This document shows, one piece after another, positions 1 through 6,985 of a DNA stretch of 40,181 nt; within the stretch, counting starts at the first letter, position 1, and each line of letters starts with the position of its first letter. The stretch spans positions 1-40,181 of the forward strand of contig WYAU01000019.1 in the NCBI GenBank assembly GCA_011525665.1, in the 5' to 3' direction. The notes beneath the pieces were generated by a model, which made no database searches, was not told where the DNA came from, and saw only the letters and a program-made list of their open reading frames with translations. The position numbers and the translations under genes are program-made. The DNA comes from Candidatus Brocadia sp. GTDB lineage: Bacteria > Planctomycetota > Brocadiia > Brocadiales > Brocadiaceae.

Positions 1-461
1 AAACGATCAGGATATTCAATGTTGATGCATAAAAGCAGAAAAATCAGTCTTGGATACCAAACTCATTATGTATTTTGAAACCTTTTGATATCACAAATTA
101 CCCTCTGTGAGAAATGCGGGCTAAACCCGATCGTATCTATGCAAAGGAAATGCAAAAGATCAAATTCGGGCATGAAAATTTAAAGATGGCGATAAAGAGA
201 AAGGGTGTAAAATAACTGTATTGGCAATTAGAAAATTTTAAGAGCCGGGGTGCCGCGCCTCCAGCGTGGCACCCTTCTTTATTTCATTGATATAAGGCCA
301 ATGTATGTTAAACTAAATCAATTGCTTCGGGTTCGGTCTTGATTAAGTTGTGAACCGGTTGCGGGTGAGTTGTCGATACAATATGACCTGCTCCTTATGA
401 ATAAATGCGTATCGTGGAAATGAACAATTTACTCGAGGCTTATTGCAGGAATAGTTTATAG
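1..461. other. Intergenic region upstream of first gene
   Basis: No complete recognisable gene lies here. A short Lys-rich reading frame at 114-215 (33 codons, ending TAA) sits 32 bases before a clear terminator hairpin and could be the tail of a decayed gene, but I cannot identify it. A weak promoter candidate for the gene at 462 is TTGCGG at 359-364, 17 bases, then TATGAC at 382-387. A small palindrome, AACCGGTT, lies at 353-360. Confidence 0.4.
248..283 (+). terminator. Rho-independent terminator
   Basis: Arms at 248-258 and 264-274 form an 11-bp GC-rich stem with one G-T wobble and a five-base loop, followed by TTCTTTATTT. It points in the + direction. It would end transcription arriving from the left of the window and so insulate the respiratory island from upstream genes. 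Confidence 0.8.
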
Positions 462-1547
462 ATGACAAAAATTTTTAGTATTGTATTATGCATATTCGTG
501 GGTTCCTCTGCTGTTGTGAAGGGGGATGCAATAACGCTAAGGAATGAAGGCAAGGATATCGATCTTAAGGTAACAGGTGTAACGGAGGAATATATAACTG
601 CCATAATACCAAAGAAAGAGCTGAAATCCGTGAATATGCAATTTCTGGACAGCCGGAATTACCCGGATGTAATTTTTTTAAATGGTACAAATATAGCTGT
701 AGAATGCAGGGTTAAAGAAATCGCGGAAGACACCATTACAGTAATTATTCCTACCGCCCTTATTTCTTCGCTCAAAATGTCATTTCTGCCAGGGGATAAA
801 CAGGTTAGAGAGGTTTCCTCTGAGATTGAAGGCAAGCCAAAGACAATGGATGTGGACGTCGTTGTGAAAAAAGAGAAAGAGGAGCAAGCTGAAGAACGCC
901 GAACAGAGTCCAGGTCAGAAGACGGGGGGGAAGGGGGGATTGCTGATGCCATAAGAACGTCTCCCGTTGGCAAAATGTCCGAGGGGAAATACTACCGGCT
1001 AAGGACGAAAAAGAAGAAAGTGGAAAAAGAGGAGGCGGAAGGAGAACTGCCAGGGGAGGAAACAGAAGATGTGACGGAGGATGTGGATGAAAAAACACAG
1101 GAGCCGGGCGCAGAAGTGTCTGAACGGGAACAGAAATTGGCAAGTGAATTTCCCCATGAGGAAAACGGAGAAACTGTTAAAGAATTTCAGGAAGAAAAGA
1201 AACCTGTTGTTCAGGATCAAAATCTTGGCAGGGTCGAAGGACGGATATTCCACAGTGGAAAGCCCCTTCCGGATTGTCAGGTAAAGTTGCAAATGTTAGA
1301 AAAAGGCGGGTTGTTAACCAAAGGGTATCGCCCTGTGGAGGGAGCCATTGAACTTGAGACTACAACAGACAAAGACGGCATGTATCATTTTATGAATGTG
1401 TCGCCGGGACTGTACAAACTGTATTGGAAACCTCCGTCGGATACAACATGGGTCCGACGATTCAAGATGGAGCCGGATGTGATTGTAACTGCCGGTAAAC
1501 TTACAACTCCCAAGGATATTGAGACGCTGAAGAGAACATTAAATTAG
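462..1547 (+). CDS. Secreted protein with duplicated beta segment and carboxypeptidase-regulatory-like C-terminus
   Basis: I do not recognise this protein as a named family. It begins with a hydrophobic signal-peptide-like segment (about residues 1-22). Two similar stretches of about 40 residues follow (22-63 and 66-107); each runs from a short beta segment to an ITxIIP-type core and an S-x2-M-x-F ending, which suggests an internal duplication. Residues about 120-255 are a highly charged Glu/Lys linker. Residues about 257-345 resemble a carboxypeptidase-D regulatory-like beta sandwich (GRVEGRIF start, DKDGMYHF turn, SPGLYKLYW). It stands alone before the promoter at 1882 but is co-oriented with the NXR cluster. 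Two G runs (924-930 and 933-938) make this coding region slip-prone. A surface or anammoxosome-side binding role is only a guess. Confidence 0.75.
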   Translation: MTKIFSIVLCIFVGSSAVVKGDAITLRNEGKDIDLKVTGVTEEYITAIIPKKELKSVNMQFLDSRNYPDVIFLNGTNIAVECRVKEIAEDTITVIIPTALISSLKMSFLPGDKQVREVSSEIEGKPKTMDVDVVVKKEKEEQAEERRTESRSEDGGEGGIADAIRTSPVGKMSEGKYYRLRTKKKKVEKEEAEGELPGEETEDVTEDVDEKTQEPGAEVSEREQKLASEFPHEENGETVKEFQEEKKPVVQDQNLGRVEGRIFHSGKPLPDCQVKLQMLEKGGLLTKGYRPVEGAIELETTTDKDGMYHFMNVSPGLYKLYWKPPSDTTWVRRFKMEPDVIVTAGKLTTPKDIETLKRTLN

Positions 1548-1980
1548 CAGAATCCGGGAGAACTGTGGTGTGTTTGTCTACAAAAAAGAGCACGGCTGTT
1601 TTTGGTGAATTTAGTGAATATGAATAATTTTGTAATACTTTATTGAAACTATTATTGCATTGTTGAAATTCCGTCTCAACTGCTCGTACCAAAGAAAAGT
1701 CTTTTTCTCCGGCGAGGGTAAAAACTAACAATTTGAAATTTAATTAGTTACATAAATTTTTTTTATTTTTTTCTTTTTTTAAAAAAAAGGAATGAATATT
1801 GTTAAGTTTCTAATCCCATTGATTAGATTTTTTATGCCTTGAAGTTCGCTGTTTTGGTTTCTCTGTGTGACCAGTTTGTGGTTGACAAACTCTTCTCGCA
1901 GATGTATTATGCGCTTCTTTGATCGTATATATTAGGCAAACTTCTTATATGTTTTAAATGCAGAATTTATGGAGGTGACG
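1548..1980. other. Intergenic region with repeat-like segment and promoter
   Basis: This 433-base gap contains no supported gene. Its left part (1657-1720) resembles a segment upstream of nxrC at 12072-12120. The middle (about 1747-1790) is an A/T homopolymer-rich stretch. The right part carries a strong promoter (1882-1910) and a good ribosome binding site, GGAGGTGA at 1971-1978, for the cupredoxin gene. Confidence 0.6.
1874..1910 (+). promoter_or_regulatory. Sigma-70-type promoter with overlapping inverted repeat
   Basis: TTGACA at 1882-1887 and TATTAT at 1905-1910 are separated by 17 bases, close to the bacterial housekeeping consensus. The inverted repeat GTTTGT-5-ACAAAC (1874-1890) covers the -35 box, which is a suitable place for a repressor operator. 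The predicted start near 1917 leaves a leader of about 60 bases before ATG 1981. This is the best candidate for the promoter of the cupredoxin, bd-like and cytochrome part of the island. Confidence 0.7.
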
Positions 1981-2730
1981 ATGGTGAAAAGTTTACGGTA
2001 TGTATCTATTGTTGGGGGTTTGGTGTTTGGGGTAATGACCGGTACGCTGTGGGAGAGCCGTGTGGTGAAGGCGGACGCCTATAAAGAGATAGAGGTGAAA
2101 GACGGAGGCGCGATTGTCGGGATGGTGAAGTATGATGGTGATATTCCGGCCCTAAAAGTGCTCAAGGTAGATAAAGATGAGCAGACGTGCGGTCATGAAA
2201 ATAAGCATTCGGATGAATTGATAATTAATGGGGAATCCAAGGGCATCAAAAATGTTGTGGTTTCCCTGGTTGATATTGCAGCGGGTAAGAAGGCAGAAAC
2301 AAATGCTTCCGCAGTATTGGATCAGAAAGAGTGTGTGTTTATTCCCCACGTGTTAGCCGTATCTGCCGGCACCAGCGTGGATCTGTTGAATAGCGATAAT
2401 GTAATGCATAATCTCCACTCCTGGTCAATAAAAAACCCGGGATTTAATGAAGGGGTTTCAGGTGGTGGGAAGATGACAAAAAAATTTGACATCCCTGAGG
2501 TAATAAAGATAACGTGCGATGTTCATAAGTGGATGAGTTCTTTTATCGTAGTGAAGGCCAACCCTTATTTTGCCGTTACGGATGAGAATGGGCGTTTTAA
2601 GATAGAAAATGTGCCGACGGGTTCGTATAAAATTGAGGCTTGGCAGGAAAAGCTTGGAAAAAAGACCGGTGATGTGGTTGTAAAGCCGAATGAAGAGGCT
2701 ACGGCAGACTTTGTCTATACAAAGAAATAA
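1981..2730 (+). CDS. Exported amicyanin-like cupredoxin protein
   Basis: The 249-residue product has a signal peptide ending near VVKADA (about residue 33), so it should be exported to the anammoxosome or periplasmic side. Copper-ligand-like residues are H143 (with H146 nearby) and C179-x2-H182-x2-M185. The C-x2-H-x2-M spacing is that of amicyanin and related type-1 copper proteins. The last ~50 residues (ITDENGRF-like turn, VPTGSYKIEAW) look like a carboxypeptidase regulatory-like beta repeat. I chose ATG 1981 rather than 1969 because GGAGGTGA at 1971-1978 is correctly placed for it. A paralogue of the same design lies after nxrA (20129-20857). Known family roles are small electron carriers; transfer of electrons from NXR is inferred. 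Confidence 0.82.
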   Translation: MVKSLRYVSIVGGLVFGVMTGTLWESRVVKADAYKEIEVKDGGAIVGMVKYDGDIPALKVLKVDKDEQTCGHENKHSDELIINGESKGIKNVVVSLVDIAAGKKAETNASAVLDQKECVFIPHVLAVSAGTSVDLLNSDNVMHNLHSWSIKNPGFNEGVSGGGKMTKKFDIPEVIKITCDVHKWMSSFIVVKANPYFAVTDENGRFKIENVPTGSYKIEAWQEKLGKKTGDVVVKPNEEATADFVYTKK

Positions 2731-2788
2731 CTGTGATTATAGTTTTATCGAAATGTGTAACTTACTCGAATAAAAAGGCGCACTGCTA

Positions 2789-4936
2789 ATGAATAATTTG
2801 AAGATCTTGCTGCAATTGACAAAAAGAAGTGCTTTTGTTGTTGTCTTATTGTTTTTCCTTTCCCTTGCTTTACCGATGCCGTCTTCTCAAAATGTGATTG
2901 CAGGGGATGTGCTGGCGGAGGAGGTGAAAGAAGGTGGAGGGGTTGAGTTGCCTCAGTTTGAGGCGGGGCAGTCTCCCGTATCCCCTCAATCGCCCGAAGG
3001 TCAACCTGCGGAGGGCGCGGAAGCCGGGGTAGCGGGTGGAGAGGAAGAAGAAATGGCTCCCGTGCAGTACCGTGCGTTTTTTGGCATGGATTCCCGCACG
3101 GTTGTCTGGATAGTGTCAGAGTTGCACCTTATGTTTGCGGCCTTTGTGCTGGGTGTTCCTATTTTTGCCGTGATCGTGGAGATTGTGGGATTCAAGGGTG
3201 GCGACATTAAATATGACAAAATGGCCAAAGAGTTTACCAAACTGCTGTCGGCGGCCTTTGCTACGACGGCCTCGTTGGGGGGGCTGCTTGGATTTTGCCT
3301 GTTCGGTTTGTATCCGGAATTTATGGGTCATATGACAAATGTCTTTGCGCCGACCATGTATGTGTATGCCCTTATGTTCTTTGGTGAGGCGTTTACGTTA
3401 TACGCTTACTATTACTCGTGGGAAATCCTTAAAGGAACGGCGGCCAGAAAGTGGTTTCACATTACCTTGGGGGTACTCCTCAATCTCTTCGGAACGGGGC
3501 TAATGTTCCTGACGAATTCGTGGGCAACCTATATGATGAGTCCTGCGGGCATTGTGCCGGCTACAGGTAAGGTTCTCAGTTTATATCATGCCTTTTATAA
3601 TCCGCTCTGGATGCCGGTAAACATTCACCGGTTGATTGCCAATGTGTGTTTTGGCGGTTTTGTGGTGGGCGCTTACGCTGCGGTAAAATTCCTGGGTGCA
3701 AAGACGGAAGAAGAAAAGGCGCACTATGATTGGATGGGTTACGTTGGAAATTTTATAGGAGTGGGGGCGTTAATCCCCTTGCCGTTTGCCGGATACTGGC
3801 TCGGTCGCGAGGTATATAGTGCCAGTCCTGTAATGGGGAATATAATGATGGGAGGCGCATTCTCCTGGACTTTTATCATCCAGGCGATCCTGATCGGCAT
3901 GCTCTTTATTGGCGCTAATTATTATCTCTGGCTCGGAATGGGAAGAATCAGAGGGTCTGAGCGGTACACAAAGTTTATCAAGTATCTGGTGTTTGTCATT
4001 TTCATGTGTTTTGCAGTCTGGCTTACCCCTCACAATTTGCCTCTGAGCGGTGAAGAGCGTGCAATGATTGGAGAGCAGTACCATCCTTTCTCTAAATATT
4101 TTGGGGTCATGGCTGCTAAAAATGCGGTGGTCAACCTGATCATCCTATCGACCTTTTTCTCCTTCTTGATTTACAGACGGAGCAATAAGGGCGAGATGGT
4201 ACCGTTTTCTGAACAAGGGCGGGCAGGCAAGATAGGAATATTTTCTGTCTTGATATTTTGCCTGTTAATGCTGGTTTCTTACGCCATTTCCCTGAATTTT
4301 GTGGAATTAGAGGCCAATATAAAGGTTTTTGTAAAGCCGCTTATACGGGCTCTTTATATCCAGTCGTTTGCGGTCTGTCTGGCTGTTTTCCTGACGTTTA
4401 AAAACAGAGGAAAGTTGGCGCAGGCAATGCTGTTTGGGGTTACTGCGTGCATTGCTGTGCTCTATTTCTGGTATTATGGCTTTGAGGTCATGCAGAAGGC
4501 CAACCTAGTGCTGAGATACTTGTCGGTGACACAGGTTTCTATTGTGATGAGTTGCCTAATCATGAATGCCGTTATAGACATCTTTATGTTTCGCAAGGCA
4601 AAACTTGTGGGGGGAATTGCGTGGGGAAAGATGCCTGTCAGGTCACAGTATGCATTGATTCTTCTCTGCGTTGTGATCGTCATTTTAATGGGCCTTATGG
4701 GTTTTATACGTTCCGGTCTGAGGATGGACTGGCATATTTACGGTGTTCTGCAGGATACCTCCCAGTGGGCGTATACGCCAACCCTGGCATTTATGGGCAG
4801 GATAGTAGGTTTGATCGTTGCTCTCTTCCTGGGTTTGGTTACTTTTGTGTTTTGGCTTGCTAATCTGGGTGAAAAGAAAGAGAAAGGTGTACTGAAAGAA
4901 GGGTGTGAATTAGCGGAACCGCATCCGGAGCACTAG
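2789..4936 (+). CDS. Cytochrome bd-like membrane protein (CydA-like)
   Basis: A 715-residue polytopic protein. Residues 1-40 form a signal-like hydrophobic segment, residues about 45-90 a Glu/Pro/Gly-rich linker, and the rest contains many membrane helices. The first core helix (SELHLMFAAFVLGVP) and the later NIHRLIANVCFGGFVVGA segment place histidines where CydA-type subunits carry haem b ligands, which supports a bd-like quinol oxidase fold. No CydB partner is visible. It is longer than classical CydA (about 520 residues) because of the N-terminal extension and extra C-terminal helices. Related bd-like proteins are known from NXR-bearing bacteria such as Nitrospira. Here it may pass electrons between quinone and the neighbouring cytochromes; oxygen reduction is not shown by the sequence. 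Confidence 0.7.
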   Translation: MNNLKILLQLTKRSAFVVVLLFFLSLALPMPSSQNVIAGDVLAEEVKEGGGVELPQFEAGQSPVSPQSPEGQPAEGAEAGVAGGEEEEMAPVQYRAFFGMDSRTVVWIVSELHLMFAAFVLGVPIFAVIVEIVGFKGGDIKYDKMAKEFTKLLSAAFATTASLGGLLGFCLFGLYPEFMGHMTNVFAPTMYVYALMFFGEAFTLYAYYYSWEILKGTAARKWFHITLGVLLNLFGTGLMFLTNSWATYMMSPAGIVPATGKVLSLYHAFYNPLWMPVNIHRLIANVCFGGFVVGAYAAVKFLGAKTEEEKAHYDWMGYVGNFIGVGALIPLPFAGYWLGREVYSASPVMGNIMMGGAFSWTFIIQAILIGMLFIGANYYLWLGMGRIRGSERYTKFIKYLVFVIFMCFAVWLTPHNLPLSGEERAMIGEQYHPFSKYFGVMAAKNAVVNLIILSTFFSFLIYRRSNKGEMVPFSEQGRAGKIGIFSVLIFCLLMLVSYAISLNFVELEANIKVFVKPLIRALYIQSFAVCLAVFLTFKNRGKLAQAMLFGVTACIAVLYFWYYGFEVMQKANLVLRYLSVTQVSIVMSCLIMNAVIDIFMFRKAKLVGGIAWGKMPVRSQYALILLCVVIVILMGLMGFIRSGLRMDWHIYGVLQDTSQWAYTPTLAFMGRIVGLIVALFLGLVTFVFWLANLGEKKEKGVLKEGCELAEPHPEH

Positions 4937-5079
4937 ACGGAGAGCCGCGACCCCGGTTGTTTTATACCAGAGAAAGAAAATTGAATTTCAGGATGAGCAT
5001 AAAGTGCCGGGAATAAGACGAAGTGTGCATACCGTGATGGATGTTCGTGGATTGGAAATACGTAAAGGGAGTGATTGAT

Positions 5080-5136
5080 ATGGTAAATAAAAATGAATTT
5101 CACTATGGTAAAATGAAGGCCTGGAAAAACTTATGA
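5080..5136 (+). CDS. Possible 18-residue leader ORF coupled to cytochrome gene
   Basis: A short frame begins at ATG 5080 with a good ribosome binding site (GGGAGTGA about 6 bases upstream). Its stop codon overlaps the start of the next gene in an ATGA arrangement at 5133-5136. The cytochrome start itself has no convincing site of its own, so this frame may serve to deliver ribosomes by translational coupling. The peptide (start MVNKNEF) has no recognisable domain. Confidence 0.35.
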   Translation: MVNKNEFHYGKMKAWKNL

Positions 5137-6083
5137 ATAAGAGCATGCTAAAAATTACAGCTTTTGGAATTGCAGTTATAGGATTTTATATCTATATCAC
5201 CATATATGTAGCGGGGCTTTCTGGTACGGGCGGAGGCGAGACCGCCGGCGGTGTAAGCCCGGAGGCCGGTGAAAATATCTTCTGGGGAGACGGTCAGTGT
5301 GGTACCTGCCATAAAATAGGGTCAATCGGAAGTGCTACGCGGGGTCCGGATCAGGAAGGATTAGCAATGAGGGCTGAGGAACGTGCAAAAGAGTTGGGTT
5401 TGCCTTCCGGGCTGGATTATCTTGTAGAATCCATTGTGGAGCCAGATAAGTATATTGTCAAGGGTTACGATAAAATTATGCCCAAGGTATACGATCCTCC
5501 TATAATGCTGTCGCGCGAAAAAATACTGGCGGTTTTGGCATATTTGCAGACATTGGGCGGGGAAGCGGACATCAACGCTATTATGAAGTATAAAGATAAG
5601 ATACCGGAGGCATCAAAGAAGAAAGTAAAACCGTGGGTACCTCCTGTCGTAGTTGATGCGAAGGAAGGTGAAAAGGTATTTTTTGATGAAACGCGACCCG
5701 TAACATGTGGAAAATGCCACGTCGTGAATGGGAGAGGAAAAAAGGTGGGACCTGAGCTTACCGGGATTGGTGCAATCCAGACACCTGAATATTTTGTAGA
5801 GTCCATCCTTAAACCCAGCGCAAAGATTGTGAAAGGCTACGAGACGATGTACGTGATAACTTCTGATGGGATACCGTACAACGGATTAATTAAAAGTGAG
5901 ACCGAGGAAGAACTTGTGTTGTTAAAGGAAGAAAGCGGTGAAATCGAGGAGGTCGTAATTCCGAAGTCTGATATCGCCGAAATGAAAAAACAAGAAGTGT
6001 CTATCATGCCGGGGAATATTGGTGAGCTTCTGAGTGTAAGGGACTTTTACGGTATTGTGTCATATTTGCAAAGTTTGAAATAG
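5133..6083 (+). CDS. Membrane-anchored dihaem cytochrome c, Planctomycetes haem-binding type
   Basis: A 316-residue protein with one N-terminal membrane helix (about residues 8-28), likely uncleaved, and two CxxCH haem motifs at 56-60 and 192-196. Two cytochrome c folds are separated by a linker around residue 170. The second domain contains an inserted beta segment after the haem (TSDGIPYNGLIKSETEEE to IPKSDIAEM) and ends in MPGNIGELLSVRD...YLQSL. This is the signature of the putative haem-binding domain common in Planctomycetes, which supports the taxonomic placement. It is the first of five cytochrome genes in a row and most likely relays electrons at the membrane. Its start overlaps the stop of a short upstream frame. 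Confidence 0.85.
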   Translation: MNKSMLKITAFGIAVIGFYIYITIYVAGLSGTGGGETAGGVSPEAGENIFWGDGQCGTCHKIGSIGSATRGPDQEGLAMRAEERAKELGLPSGLDYLVESIVEPDKYIVKGYDKIMPKVYDPPIMLSREKILAVLAYLQTLGGEADINAIMKYKDKIPEASKKKVKPWVPPVVVDAKEGEKVFFDETRPVTCGKCHVVNGRGKKVGPELTGIGAIQTPEYFVESILKPSAKIVKGYETMYVITSDGIPYNGLIKSETEEELVLLKEESGEIEEVVIPKSDIAEMKKQEVSIMPGNIGELLSVRDFYGIVSYLQSLK

Positions 6084-6127
6084 AATGTGCAGTGCATAGC
6101 GATTGAATAATAGTGAGGAGTGTGTGA

Positions 6128-6898
6128 ATGGCTAATAAACGCAAGACTTTTTTGTTTATCTGGATAATAACAGCCGTCGTCTGTTTGTTTCTGTTCCTTA
6201 AATATGCTTCGCCAAAGATTTTTCAGGTGCTCATGGGGAAAGGCCACCCCATGCCCACGCCGAGCACCCTGATGATGTGGTATATGATTATGGGGGTTTT
6301 GGCTGGTCTGGTATACGCGACCACGAGCAATCAGAAGTTTGTGGATTTTTTAAGCTTTTTGCTTCCCGATCAAGGGCCGAGGATCAAGTTTTTTCTGCAA
6401 AAAATAATATTTGTCGGCTTCCCTGTGCTCGTCGGGTGGTTTGTGTATACATGGTCGATTCCGGGGGCTGCTTCACCTGTTGAACTGAGGATTCAGCACC
6501 CAACGTTGCCGCAGGATTTTGAAAAGCTTGAAAATCCGTTCCGGCAAGCAGATGCAGACACACAGAGGAGATGTATCGAAGAAGGAAAGATACTTTTTCA
6601 GACGTATTGTCGTCCCTGTCACGGTTCGAAGGCGGACGGCAATGGGCCGTTTGCGAATTCGTTCCGTCTGAGACCGATCAACTTCCAGGATCCCGGCACG
6701 ATTGCAACGGTGGTAGATAATTACCTTTTCTGGCGAATCAAAGAGGGAGGACCAGGCCTCCCTTCGGAATCTACGCCTTGGGATTCGGGTATGCCATCGT
6801 GGAAAGACGACCTGAAAGACGACGATATCTGGAAGATTATCATGGGTGAATATGATACGGCCGGGGTAATGCCGCGGCAAAGAGAGAAACTTGAGTAG
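6128..6898 (+). CDS. Membrane-bound monohaem cytochrome c
   Basis: A 256-residue protein with about three hydrophobic membrane segments in the first 115 residues (around 10-28, 48-65 and 94-112) followed by a soluble cytochrome c domain. The single haem motif CRPCH is at residues 161-165, followed by the GxGPF and RPxNF pattern of cbb3/CcoP-like cytochromes. A sixth ligand candidate is a methionine in the GMPSW segment near the C-terminus. GAGGAG lies shortly before ATG 6128. The anchoring suggests an electron relay at the membrane between the bd-like protein and the soluble cytochromes. The redox partner is inferred from position only. Confidence 0.83.
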   Translation: MANKRKTFLFIWIITAVVCLFLFLKYASPKIFQVLMGKGHPMPTPSTLMMWYMIMGVLAGLVYATTSNQKFVDFLSFLLPDQGPRIKFFLQKIIFVGFPVLVGWFVYTWSIPGAASPVELRIQHPTLPQDFEKLENPFRQADADTQRRCIEEGKILFQTYCRPCHGSKADGNGPFANSFRLRPINFQDPGTIATVVDNYLFWRIKEGGPGLPSESTPWDSGMPSWKDDLKDDDIWKIIMGEYDTAGVMPRQREKLE

Positions 6899-6985
6899 TG
6901 TCGTGTTCTGGGTAAAAGCAGGCGGGGGGGTTACTGTTTTTACAGATTAATTTATAAACAGCAAGGAAAAAGAGCAAGTAATACT

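Noticed and set aside
114-215. A transposase remnant
   Set aside because: The 33-residue frame is Lys-rich and ends before a terminator, but too short to match to any family.
264-283. TGGCAC as half of a sigma-54 promoter
   Set aside because: The GC at the -12 element is missing and the bases form the descending arm of the terminator.
4552-4863. A 103-codon + strand frame with several cysteines
   Set aside because: It is an alternative frame inside the bd-like gene; the cysteines do not form a known motif.
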